From contig NZ_DF967965.1 in NCBI RefSeq assembly GCF_001050195.2, positions 1,971,480 to 2,035,479 of the forward strand: a DNA stretch of 64,000 bases. Reading direction: 5' to 3'. A program made the translations under genes and the position numbers. Source of the DNA: Anaerolinea thermolimosa (lineage in GTDB: Bacteria > Chloroflexota > Anaerolineae > Anaerolineales > Anaerolineaceae). This document shows positions 1 to 8,105 of this stretch, one piece after another. Under the pieces are notes generated by a model, which made no database searches, was not told the origin of the DNA, and saw only the letters and a program-made list of their open reading frames with translations. Position 1 is the first letter of the stretch. Each line of letters opens with the position of its first letter.

Positions 1-1
1 T

Positions 2-970
2 TGCCCGCCCACACCGGAACCTACCCTGACGGCCACAGTGGTAACCATGGACGATCAGGACAGCTCTCCCGGGATAATCCTTTCTTCCACCTCAACCCGC
101 GTTCCAACAGATACCCCTGTGCTTACTCCAACCTCTCCTCCCCAATTCAATCCAACGCCGGAAAAAGAACCGGAGCTGGCCTTTGTTTCAGATCGTACCG
201 GAATCCCCCAAATATGGATCATTCGTTCTGATGGAAGTGACCTTCGGCAAATCACCCATCTTCCAGAAGGTGCCTGCCAGCCCGATTGGCATCCCGGAAG
301 CAACCGGCTGGTATTTGTCTCGCCATGCCGTGACACCTCCGATGAACACCCGGGGGCTGGTCTTTTTATCATCAACGCAGATGGCACCGGTCTGACACCC
401 CTGCCAACCCTGCCCGGCGGTGATTTCGACCCCGCATGGTCACCGGATGGTCAGATCATCGCCTTCTCTTCCATTCGTAATGGGCGCCCTAACATTTTCC
501 TGATCCATCTTCCCGATTTCAACCTGCAACAGCTCTCCAGTCCGGTAAATTCCGAGAGGCATCCTTCATGGTCACCCGATGGTAAGTTTTTAGCCTATGA
601 AACGACCCGCAGTGGGTTCAGGCAGGTGTGGATCATGCAATCCGACGGGAAAAATGCCAGAGCGTTCACCGAGAACCGGGGAGCATTGCCCACATGGACT
701 CCGGATGGCCTGCGTTTGGCTTTCCTTCGCGGAACCTCAGCTCTTGTGGTTGTGGAGAAGCCTTTCAACGAACCCCTGGGCGAAGAAAATCCGTTAACAG
801 AACCCGTAGTTAACCTTTCCAATCCGGCTTTTTCTTCTGATGGTGCCTGGTTGGCCCTCGACCGAATTGTGGATGGAAATCGAGACCTGTATCTTTTCAA
901 CCGCGACAGGCAAGAATGGATTCGGCTGACCGATGATCCGGCTGCCGATTTCGATCCTGTCTGGCGCTGA
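2..970 (+). CDS. TolB-like WD40 beta-propeller protein, 5' end cut by the window edge
   Basis: The frame is open from base 2, so the gene very likely begins upstream of the window; a GTG at 38 is the first possible start inside it. The visible N-terminal stretch is rich in Pro and Thr (PTPEPTLTAT, then PTSPPQFNPTPEKEPE), which reads as a linker after a missing N-terminal domain. From about residue 45 come repeated TolB/PD40 blades with the signatures WSPDGQIIAFSS, WSPDGKFLAYET and WTPDGLRLAFLR, each following a DP or HP pair. Such propellers usually bind proteins or sit in extracytoplasmic lipoproteins. In this phylum they are often fused behind protein kinase or membrane segments. The partner domain cannot be seen, so the function stays open. 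The fold is clear; the role is not. Confidence 0.8.
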   Translation, partial: CPPTPEPTLTATVVTMDDQDSSPGIILSSTSTRVPTDTPVLTPTSPPQFNPTPEKEPELAFVSDRTGIPQIWIIRSDGSDLRQITHLPEGACQPDWHPGSNRLVFVSPCRDTSDEHPGAGLFIINADGTGLTPLPTLPGGDFDPAWSPDGQIIAFSSIRNGRPNIFLIHLPDFNLQQLSSPVNSERHPSWSPDGKFLAYETTRSGFRQVWIMQSDGKNARAFTENRGALPTWTPDGLRLAFLRGTSALVVVEKPFNEPLGEENPLTEPVVNLSNPAFSSDGAWLALDRIVDGNRDLYLFNRDRQEWIRLTDDPAADFDPVWR

Positions 971-996
971 TGGCGGAGAATGCCCCTGTGAAGCCT

Positions 997-2103
997 CTAG
1001 ACCCCAACATCGCGTCGAGTACGCGCCTTGCCACGCCGACGCATCCATTCCAATACACGGGGAAGAATTTGAGTATACATCCGGTAAGAAAGTGGACGGG
1101 CGGTATAATCCCAGGCCCCAAGGGTCCGCACCACCCTGGCGCCTAATCCTTCTTTGAAACGAAATACCCCCCACATAGAGTCGCTTTCATTAAAAACATC
1201 CGGCGCCCCCCATAAATCATAGGATGAGGCTCCCTTCGCACAGGCCAGACGCATGGCTTCCCATTGTAAAAGGTAATTCGGCATCTTTTCCCGGTGCAGA
1301 TCGCGTGACATGCCATAAAGATACCAGGCTCTGCCGGCAAACACGAATAGCACCAGCCCTGCTACCGCCTCGCCCGATACCTCTGCGATCAATGGAAAAC
1401 ACATTCCCCTCCGGGAAAAAGTATTCCAGACCATCCGATAATATTCAAGAGGTCGGATGACAAACCCATCTCGCACAGCGGTTTCGGCATACATCCGATA
1501 AAGCAAGTCGAAGTCATCCTCCCCTCCCAACCGCACGGTTACTCCCTTGCGCTGCGCAAGCCGCAGGTTATACCGGGCCTTGGGTTTCATCCTTCCCAGC
1601 CAGTCCGCCTCGTCTCCTAATAAATCCAACACAGCAGTGTTTCGAAACTGAATTTGTTCCTTCGAGAATATCCAGCCCCGCTCGTTCAACTCATTCCGAA
1701 GCGCTGCACCAGCCTCAACTTCAACGGCACCTTCAGTACCGGGTACCCCATACCCTAAAGGTACCTCTGGATCGATCTTCAGGAAAATTACTCCCCGTTG
1801 CCGCGCCAGAGCTTCAAGAGTATTGATTACTTTCTGCCTGTGGCCAGGGTGCGTCCAGTCCAGCAAAGGGCCACGTGGCACATACAGCACGCTCCAACCT
1901 CCAGCCATTCCCGGAAACCGCACCCGCCTGGAGAGGATCATCGCCGCGGCAAATATTTCTCCCCGTTCATTTCTCCAAACCTGCGGACAGGCTTCCCACC
2001 CGTATTTTCCTTTAAGCTCAGCCCATTCCCGTGTTTGCAAGATGTTCGCACCCGGGAGTTTAGCAATCATTTCGTTCCACGAATTGAGATCCACCGATAG
2101 CAA
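997..2103 (-). CDS. FemAB-family aminoacyltransferase (paralog 1)
   Basis: A 368-residue FemA/FemB/FemX-like protein (GNAT-related fold). The family attaches amino acids from aminoacyl-tRNA to the lipid II peptide, or works on related envelope substrates. Recognisable blocks are LQTREWAELKGKYGW near the N-terminus, YVPRGPLLDW, MKPKARYNLRLAQRKGV in the middle, and near the C-terminus LLQWEAMRLACAKGASSYDLWG followed by WGVFRFKEGLG. The start is a TTG with AGGAG eight bases upstream; a GTG three codons on is possible. It lies just downstream of a second FemAB gene on the same strand and shares the same block order, so the two look like a tandem duplication. The substrate is unknown; context suggests peptidoglycan cross-bridge or surface polymer modification. 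Confidence 0.85.
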   Translation of the reverse strand: MLSVDLNSWNEMIAKLPGANILQTREWAELKGKYGWEACPQVWRNERGEIFAAAMILSRRVRFPGMAGGWSVLYVPRGPLLDWTHPGHRQKVINTLEALARQRGVIFLKIDPEVPLGYGVPGTEGAVEVEAGAALRNELNERGWIFSKEQIQFRNTAVLDLLGDEADWLGRMKPKARYNLRLAQRKGVTVRLGGEDDFDLLYRMYAETAVRDGFVIRPLEYYRMVWNTFSRRGMCFPLIAEVSGEAVAGLVLFVFAGRAWYLYGMSRDLHREKMPNYLLQWEAMRLACAKGASSYDLWGAPDVFNESDSMWGVFRFKEGLGARVVRTLGAWDYTARPLSYRMYTQILPRVLEWMRRRGKARTRRDVGV

Positions 2104-2114
2104 AGGCCGCGCTC

Positions 2115-3104
2115 CTATTCCATGCTTCGCTTACGCGCCCACCAGCGATACAACCAGAAAAATGGGGCGAGCAGGGGTTTCTCATAGGTCGCATGAGCAC
2201 GCTTTAAAACCCCTCCAAAACCGCGTTTAAAGCGGTAAACTCCCCACAAACCATCCTTTCGCCGCTCGAAATCCGCTTCCAGAACGGCCTCATCTTCATC
2301 AGGCACCCCCCAGAGGTCATAAGAAGTACACCCTCTCGCCGATGCCCACAACATCGCCTTCCATTGTAAAAGATAGGTGGGCATTCGGTTACGTTCCTCT
2401 TCAGTTGAAGCCCCGTAAAAATACCAGGCCCGGCTCCCCCTGGTGAATACCATCAACCCGGCCAGCGGCCGTTCCTCGTATTCCGCCATGAGTAACTCAA
2501 CCGCCTGCTGGGGATATAATAAGTCATACGCCTTTTGATAATACTCCAGGCTATGCACACCGAACCCGTCGCGTTTCCCGGTTTGTAGCATCATCCGGTA
2601 AAAGGTCTCAACATCTGAAGAAGGCCTTACTGTAACCCCTTTCTTCTCAGCCAGGCGAATGTTATACCGGGTCTTCTGTTTCATCCGTTCGAGCCATGCA
2701 TCCGGAGCGCCCTGCAGGGACACTACCAGTGTGCGGCGGGGTTGTACGGAGATGCCATCACAACGGAAACCGGTAAGCGCTCCTTCAGGGATGCTCTCTT
2801 CTTCCCAGCCATCCGGTTCAACTTTTAACAGGATGGCATGCTTTTCGCGGCATACTTTTTCGACCTCTGGCCACAGGGAGTCCCATGCCGGTCCAACCGG
2901 TCCTTTGGGAATATAGGCCAGTGTCAACCCCCCGGGCAACTGACGAAAGAGAACCTGTGCTCCAGTTACCCCAACGCATATCCGCTCCACAGTCCAGCCA
3001 AACGAACGCTTTAATTCGCCCCAGGCCGCACTCTGCAACACGTGCGTATCTGGATAAGCCCTTAAAAATGACTCCCATTCCGAAGCCGAAAGTCGCGCCA
3101 TCAT
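2115..3104 (-). CDS. FemAB-family aminoacyltransferase (paralog 2)
   Basis: A 329-residue FemAB-like protein parallel to the neighbour downstream: LQSAAWGELKRSFGW, YIPKGPVGPAW, MKQKTRYNIRLAEKKGV, then LLQWKAMLWASARGCTSYDLWG and WGVYRFKRGFGG. Compared with paralog 1 it has an insertion between YDLWG and WGVYRFK (about 17 residues of acidic and basic character). Its start codon overlaps the stop of the CapD-like gene by four bases (ATGA), so the two are translationally coupled and the gene belongs to the polysaccharide operon. Expected role: transfer of an amino acid onto the peptidoglycan precursor stem peptide or a similar acceptor at the cytoplasmic membrane face. Substrate specificity cannot be read from sequence. 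Confidence 0.85.
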   Translation of the reverse strand: MMARLSASEWESFLRAYPDTHVLQSAAWGELKRSFGWTVERICVGVTGAQVLFRQLPGGLTLAYIPKGPVGPAWDSLWPEVEKVCREKHAILLKVEPDGWEEESIPEGALTGFRCDGISVQPRRTLVVSLQGAPDAWLERMKQKTRYNIRLAEKKGVTVRPSSDVETFYRMMLQTGKRDGFGVHSLEYYQKAYDLLYPQQAVELLMAEYEERPLAGLMVFTRGSRAWYFYGASTEEERNRMPTYLLQWKAMLWASARGCTSYDLWGVPDEDEAVLEADFERRKDGLWGVYRFKRGFGGVLKRAHATYEKPLLAPFFWLYRWWARKRSME

Positions 3105-5008
3105 TCGATCGCTGTAAGTTCAGGGGGTGGAGTACGCCGGATAGACGCAAACGGGATCAGTTCATCAAGCAGCGTTATAATGGCCTGCGATTCCCCCTCT
3201 CGAGCCAGGCGAACCAGCTCCTCCACCATCGAATGTAACGCTTCGCTATCCATATCTTGAACCTGACCCTCAATCTTAAAGATATCCGGGTGGCTGGTCT
3301 TCTGGTACAGGTTTCCTTCATCCCAGAGATCTTCACTGAGTTTTTCGCCAGGACGAATCCCCGTGAATACAATTTCAATGTCCTTACCCGGTTCCAATCC
3401 CGAAAGGCGGATCAAATCCTCTGCCAGATCCAGAATACGCACCTGCTCACCCATGTTCAACATAAAGGTTTCGCCGCCTTTACCCATCGCCGCGACCTGC
3501 AATACCAGATGAACCGCCTCAGGAATAGTCATAAAATAACGACGCATTTCTGGATGAGTCACCGTCACTGGCCCGCCGCGGGCAATCTGGCTTTTAAAAA
3601 GAGGAACTACACTTCCCCGGCTTCCCAGAACATTTCCAAACCTGACGACCGAATAAGCCCTTCCCGACCGATCCGCAGCATCCAGGACGATCATTTCTGC
3701 CACCCGCTTGGTAGCGCCCATTACATTGGCAGGCCGAATGGCCTTATCCGTGGAGATCATCACCAGCCGGTTGACATCAGCCTCTAATGCTGCACTGACC
3801 ACATTCATGGTTCCAAGAATATTATTCGTTACCGCCTCTTCAACGTTGGACTCCATGAGAGGGACATGTTTATGCGCTGCTGCATGGAACACAATATCTG
3901 GCCGGTGCCGGTTGAAGATTGAACGAATACGCGGATAATCCCGAACATCCGCAATGACCGGCCTCACCAGCAAAAGGGAAAAATTCTCCCGCAGCTCCAG
4001 CATGGTTTCAAAAATGCTATTTTCCCCATGCCCTAGCACAATCAATTCAGAAGGCCCCCACCGGGCAATTTGACGGCACAATTCTCGGCCAATCGAACCG
4101 CCTGCACCGGTTACCAGCACCACCCGTCCACCCAGTGTTGCGCCAACCAGTTCTTCCTCAATGTGAGCCGGTTCACGCCGAAGCAAATCGGAAATATCTA
4201 CTTCACGCAACCGGCTGACACTCACCTTTCCCCCCAGCAGTTCATAAATGCCCGGCATCGTGCGGAAAGGAATACCCTTGGGGCGGCACGCTTCTGCAAC
4301 CAGACGAACCACACGCCCCGGCGCCGATGGAATGGCAATAATCACCTGATCTGCACCGGTCTGGTCGATCACTTTAGACAGGTCACTCAAAGTACCAATG
4401 ACCGGCACGCCGTAAATCTGCTGTTTAAGCTTGGATGGGTTATCATCCAGAAAGCCCACCGGCGTCAAATAAAGCTGCGGATTTTTCTGAAGCTCACGCA
4501 CCACAAGTGCCCCGGCATCTCCAGCACCCACGATGAGCACTTTCTGCGTCCGGCGTCGATCCAGCCCTGAATATAAAACCTGATTGACGCGATTCTCGGC
4601 AAGTAGACGAAGCACAAAGCGTAATCCGCCAGCCAAAACTACGGAGAGGAAAAAATCAAAAACCAGAACCGGGCGGGGAAAACCAATAAATAAACGAAGG
4701 GAAGCCAATGCCACCATCACCGCAGAAAGAATGACCGATGAGGTAGCCACCGCCGAAACGATCAACACCACCTCTCTCGTGCTGGCGTAAATCCACATTC
4801 TGCGGTACATACCAAAAAAATAATAGACAAGCGGCTTAATGATTAAAGCCGCACCTGCCATCCAGTATGCAGAAGGAAGATAGAAAAAAAACAGGTTTCC
4901 CAGCTCAAAGCGTAACGCGTAGCTCCCCATGACCGATAAAACAATCAGGATCAGATCGCCCAGCAAGAGGTAACGATTGCGAATATTCGGCACCGGCTTG
5001 GATTTCAT
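3101..5008 (-). CDS. CapD/WbpM-like membrane nucleotide-sugar dehydratase/epimerase
   Basis: A 635-residue polysaccharide biosynthesis protein of the WbpM/CapD/FlaA1 large type. About four transmembrane helices occupy the first ~130 residues. A first Rossmann domain follows (KVLIVGAGDAGALVVREL), then the catalytic extended SDR domain with RVVLVTGAGGSIGRELCRQI. The SDR catalytic block is STDKAIRPANVMGATK: Met replaces the usual Tyr before GATK, as in the SMK triad of the WbpM group, while the Lys is kept. Family members convert UDP-GlcNAc-type sugars to 4-keto-6-deoxy intermediates for surface glycans. The gene sits between the sugar-phosphate transferase upstream and FemAB downstream, with an ATGA overlap to the latter. 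The exact sugar is not predictable here. Confidence 0.9.
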   Translation of the reverse strand: MKSKPVPNIRNRYLLLGDLILIVLSVMGSYALRFELGNLFFFYLPSAYWMAGAALIIKPLVYYFFGMYRRMWIYASTREVVLIVSAVATSSVILSAVMVALASLRLFIGFPRPVLVFDFFLSVVLAGGLRFVLRLLAENRVNQVLYSGLDRRRTQKVLIVGAGDAGALVVRELQKNPQLYLTPVGFLDDNPSKLKQQIYGVPVIGTLSDLSKVIDQTGADQVIIAIPSAPGRVVRLVAEACRPKGIPFRTMPGIYELLGGKVSVSRLREVDISDLLRREPAHIEEELVGATLGGRVVLVTGAGGSIGRELCRQIARWGPSELIVLGHGENSIFETMLELRENFSLLLVRPVIADVRDYPRIRSIFNRHRPDIVFHAAAHKHVPLMESNVEEAVTNNILGTMNVVSAALEADVNRLVMISTDKAIRPANVMGATKRVAEMIVLDAADRSGRAYSVVRFGNVLGSRGSVVPLFKSQIARGGPVTVTHPEMRRYFMTIPEAVHLVLQVAAMGKGGETFMLNMGEQVRILDLAEDLIRLSGLEPGKDIEIVFTGIRPGEKLSEDLWDEGNLYQKTSHPDIFKIEGQVQDMDSEALHSMVEELVRLAREGESQAIITLLDELIPFASIRRTPPPELTAIE

Positions 5009-5018
5009 GGCTACACCT

Positions 5019-6428
5019 TCACTGTCCCTTCAACCCGAGAACCGTTCCCACCGTGCGTAAAAGGATCAATAAATCCAGAGCCAGATTACGATGTTTGATG
5101 TAATACAGGTCATATTCCAATTTAATGCCGGTGTCTTCTACCGTCGCCGCATAACCAAAATTGACCTGCGCCCAGCCGGTAATCCCCGGTTTTACCAGCA
5201 ACCGGGCGCGGTAAAAAGGCACCTTGGTCTGTAATTCTTCAACCAGTTCGTTGCGCTCAGCCCTCGGGCCGATCAGACTCATCTCACCGCGTAACACATT
5301 AATAAACTGAGGAAGCTCATCTAAATGGCTCTTCCTTAAAAAACGCCCGACACGGGTAATCCGTTCATCGTTTTCCAGAGTGACCCGTGCCTTGCCATCG
5401 TTTTCAGAATTGTTCCGCATGGTCCGGAATTTAATAATAGTATATTGTTTTCCACTTAGACCAAGGCGATTTTGGGTAAACAGCACCGGCCGACCATTAT
5501 CCACCACAATGGCCAGTGCAATAAAGGGGAACACGACCAGCGTTATCAGAGTCCCGATCAACCCCCCCACGATATCCATCAATCGTTTCACCAGCTCATA
5601 CAGCCCGCTGGCATGAGCCTGATCAACAAAAGATCGCAATATCCAGTCGGACTGGAGTAAAAAGATCGGCACCCGCCCCAGAAGCCTCTCGTACATGGTG
5701 GGCATGGTCACAATCTCTACTCCCATTTCCTCCACCTGCAACAACGCCTGAAATAATTCCGGGCGCACATCCTGAGAGATGGCCAGAACCACATCGGTAA
5801 TGTGCTTCTCCTCGATGGTCTTCAACAACACATCCCATCCCCCCAGCACCGGATAGTTCTCCACCGTGGATCCTTTTTTCTCTTCATCATCATCCACAAA
5901 ACCAATCACCTCAAAGGGGTGCGGGGTAAGCTCATTGACCACCTTCGCCAGGGTGCTTCCAGCCCGTCCTGCGCCGACTATTAACACCCGCCGTAAAAAT
6001 TCCGGGGATGTGAAGACTGTGATATAGATATTCCGCCAGAGAAGGGTTAACAGTGCACTGGCAACCACAAAAACCCCCACCCCCACACGGGGTAGCGATT
6101 CCGGTGGAGCCAGGAAGAAAACCAGTAAATACACGGCCAGCCCAACCCCGGCGGAGAGTAATATTCCCTTCAACGTTTCATCCCGGCGGCCAGCCCGTTT
6201 CATGTCATACATTTCGACATTCAACAGCAACCAAGCAAACGGTAAAAAATAAAACCAGGATGGAATCCGCTCCAGTAACAATTGGCGGGAGAAATCCAAC
6301 CAGTCACGTTGTCCCCAGGCAACCATCGCCAGAGCCAGGCCCAACCACGCGGCGAGAAAATCACCGGCCAACAGGATCAGGCGCCTTTCTTCCGGGCGCA
6401 TCCGCCAACGAGAGGTACGTTGTTCCAT
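5019..6428 (-). CDS. Polyprenyl glycosylphosphotransferase (WcaJ/WbaP type)
   Basis: A 469-residue initiating enzyme for exopolysaccharide or glycan synthesis: it moves a hexose-1-phosphate from a nucleotide sugar to undecaprenyl phosphate at the membrane. The N-terminal half has several hydrophobic helices, then a CoA-binding/Rossmann-like domain (RRVLIVGAGRAGSTLAKVV). The C-terminal catalytic domain starts with a helix (KRLMDIVGGLIGTLI). It carries the family blocks FTQNRLGLSGKQYTIIKFRT, KSHLDELPQFINVLRGEMS, SLIGPRAE and PGITGWAQVNFGYA. The gene is ten bases upstream of the CapD-like gene and three bases downstream of the GT2 gene, in one operon. The sugar donor (glucose or galactose type) is not decided by sequence alone. 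Confidence 0.93.
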   Translation of the reverse strand: MEQRTSRWRMRPEERRLILLAGDFLAAWLGLALAMVAWGQRDWLDFSRQLLLERIPSWFYFLPFAWLLLNVEMYDMKRAGRRDETLKGILLSAGVGLAVYLLVFFLAPPESLPRVGVGVFVVASALLTLLWRNIYITVFTSPEFLRRVLIVGAGRAGSTLAKVVNELTPHPFEVIGFVDDDEEKKGSTVENYPVLGGWDVLLKTIEEKHITDVVLAISQDVRPELFQALLQVEEMGVEIVTMPTMYERLLGRVPIFLLQSDWILRSFVDQAHASGLYELVKRLMDIVGGLIGTLITLVVFPFIALAIVVDNGRPVLFTQNRLGLSGKQYTIIKFRTMRNNSENDGKARVTLENDERITRVGRFLRKSHLDELPQFINVLRGEMSLIGPRAERNELVEELQTKVPFYRARLLVKPGITGWAQVNFGYAATVEDTGIKLEYDLYYIKHRNLALDLLILLRTVGTVLGLKGQ

Positions 6429-6431
6429 AGG

Positions 6432-7424
6432 TTACTGTTTCATTCCTTTGAGCATACTAAAAAGTAGTCCGCTGCCCCATGTAATGTGCATGGTAGCTAT
6501 AGCCAGAGGTACCCCTATCACCAGCAGTGGGTCTTTCTTCTTCCATGCCTGGGGCAAGCTGGCAAGTACCAGCGCCAGAAAATATAACCCGACCATCAAC
6601 AGGAGCATCCAGCGTGCCCACTCCCACCAGAGCGCGCCTATCCCAAGCCCAATGATCCCGGCCACAAAAAGGGGCGGCAGGGCCTGCCGCCAGCGTAAAG
6701 TGCCCGGATACCTCTGCAACATCCGCCATTTCCAGAAACCATACCGCCAATATTGAGCCGCCAACGCCCGAAGGGAAGGGCGCGCCAAATAGACCGACCG
6801 GATGGCAGGATCAAGCCAGATTTTACCGCCGTTTTGCCTGAGCCGCGCATTAAGCTCATAATCCTCGTTCGTTAAAAGCGTTTCATCAAACCAGCCAATC
6901 CGCTCCAGTGTTTCTCGCCGAAAAGCCCCGAAAGGCACGGTATCTACATAAGCTGATCGATTGGTATAGCGATACGCGGCATCCCCTACTCCCAGCGGAT
7001 GCGATGCGGCCACAGCAATGGATCGGGCAATCCAACCAGAACCTCCGGGGTGGATTTCCCACACGCCGCCGACGTTTTCTCCCCTGCCTTCGCGTAAAGC
7101 AGCCACACAGCGCGCCACATATTCTGGCGACGGTGCAGAATGAGCATCCAGCCTTACCAGCACCTCCCCGCCAGAAGCCTCAATCGCCCGGTTTAGACCA
7201 CTGGGAATGATACGCCTGGGGTTATCTACCAGCTTCACCGATAAATCAGGGTGTTCCTGGATGAACTTTTTCACCACATCCCGCGTTCGGTCTTCCGACA
7301 TCCCGTCGGCCAGTACAACTTCCATCAGCGAACGCGGATAAGTCTGCCGGTAGATAGCCTCCAGCAGCCCATAGATCGTTCGTTCCTCATTATAACAGGG
7401 GATAATTATGGATACGAAAGTCAT
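6432..7424 (-). CDS. Family 2 glycosyltransferase, ExoA-like
   Basis: A 330-residue GT2 enzyme with the N-terminal nucleotide-sugar fold: SIIIPCYNEERTIYGLLEAI, then VVLADGMSEDRTRDVV, a DxD-like LDAHS motif and the acceptor-side NEDYELNARLRQNGGKI. Two to three hydrophobic segments follow at the C-terminus (from about residue 245), so the enzyme is membrane anchored. The order of blocks resembles succinoglycan ExoA-type transferases, which add a sugar to a lipid-linked oligosaccharide. It is the first gene of the minus-strand surface polysaccharide operon, only 24 bases after the RidA gene. Acceptor and sugar are unknown. Confidence 0.9.
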   Translation of the reverse strand: MTFVSIIIPCYNEERTIYGLLEAIYRQTYPRSLMEVVLADGMSEDRTRDVVKKFIQEHPDLSVKLVDNPRRIIPSGLNRAIEASGGEVLVRLDAHSAPSPEYVARCVAALREGRGENVGGVWEIHPGGSGWIARSIAVAASHPLGVGDAAYRYTNRSAYVDTVPFGAFRRETLERIGWFDETLLTNEDYELNARLRQNGGKIWLDPAIRSVYLARPSLRALAAQYWRYGFWKWRMLQRYPGTLRWRQALPPLFVAGIIGLGIGALWWEWARWMLLLMVGLYFLALVLASLPQAWKKKDPLLVIGVPLAIATMHITWGSGLLFSMLKGMKQ

Positions 7425-7448
7425 TGGAGCCGAAATCGCCAGGCTCTC

Positions 7449-7877
7449 CTAACCACACGAACAACCGCAATCGCAGGTAGAAGACGCCAGAGCGATCGCT
7501 TCAATTTCTACCGCCGCCCCACGGGGCAATGCGCCAACCTGAAAAGCCGATCTGGCCGGTGGATTTGCCACAAAAAACTCGGCGTATACACTGTTCATTT
7601 TCTGGAAATCTTGAATATCCCGCAGGAAAACTGTAACTTTTACTACCTGGTCCATACTTGAGCCGGCAGCCTCGACCAAATGCTTCAGATTGGTCAAAGC
7701 CTGCCTTGTCTCGGCTTCAATCCCCCCTTCGACCAGGTTGCCGGTCGCCGGATCCATGCCAAGTTGCCCGGCAATAAAAACCAACCCACCTCCTTTGACC
7801 GCGGGTGAGTAAGGCCCCTGGGCTTTGGGAGCTTTTTCAGAAGTATAAATTCGTTTCTCTTCACAACAGCAGGCCAT
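7449..7877 (-). CDS. RidA-family protein with cysteine-rich N- and C-terminal tails
   Basis: A 142-residue protein with the full RidA/YjgF/UK114 core: APKAQGPYSPAVKGGGLVFI, GQLGMDPATGNLV, the substrate-binding Arg in NPPARSAFQVGALP, and the closing VEIEAIA. RidA proteins hydrolyse reactive enamine/imine intermediates made by PLP enzymes. The odd part is at the ends. The protein begins MACCCEEK and finishes CDCGCSCG, giving seven cysteines outside the core, where typical members stop soon after EIEAIA. The start is secure (AAGGAG six bases upstream of the ATG). The tails look like a metal or redox site, which is inference. The upstream gap contains two strong hairpins, so it is probably separate from cydAB transcription. 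Confidence 0.92.
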   Translation of the reverse strand: MACCCEEKRIYTSEKAPKAQGPYSPAVKGGGLVFIAGQLGMDPATGNLVEGGIEAETRQALTNLKHLVEAAGSSMDQVVKVTVFLRDIQDFQKMNSVYAEFFVANPPARSAFQVGALPRGAAVEIEAIALASSTCDCGCSCG

Positions 7878-7996
7878 GGCGAACTCCTTTTATATCCTTA
7901 TAAATGCTTCAGGCTATTCTCGCAAAAGAACTCACTCCAATGTAGATAGCATTCTGATTCTAATCCAAATGTTCCGAAATAGCATACCCCGTGAAC

Positions 7997-8032
7997 TATC
8001 TTGATAGACCTGGGGCTGACCCTATCAAGATA
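7997..8032. repeat. Perfect inverted repeat, 11-bp arms, 14-base loop
   Basis: TATCTTGATAG (7997-8007) and CTATCAAGATA (8022-8032) are exact reverse complements. The loop is rich in C and G (acctggggctgacc). It lies in the ridA-cydB gap next to a second hairpin and lacks a T tract on either strand, so it is not a textbook terminator. It could be a palindromic repeat element or an operator. Confidence 0.7.
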
Positions 8033-8033
8033 A

Positions 8034-8070
8034 GAGGGTGAGATTGGATCATCATTCAATACTCACCCTC
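8034..8070 (-). terminator. Hairpin downstream of cydB, possible terminator
   Basis: gagggtgagattg (8034-8046) pairs with caat-ctcaccctc (8057-8070) with one bulged base at 8061, giving a 13-bp stem and a ten-base loop. It lies 36 bases past the cydB stop on the minus strand, the usual place for a transcript end. No run of T follows on the minus strand, so termination may be weak, or the stem may protect the 3' end. Confidence 0.5.
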
Positions 8071-8105
8071 ACTCAAGGTCCAGTGGAAAGAAGCTATATC
8101 TTCAC

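Noticed and set aside
3257-3787. A 176-codon open frame on the plus strand
   Set aside because: It is antisense to the CapD/WbpM-like gene, whose motifs are unambiguous.
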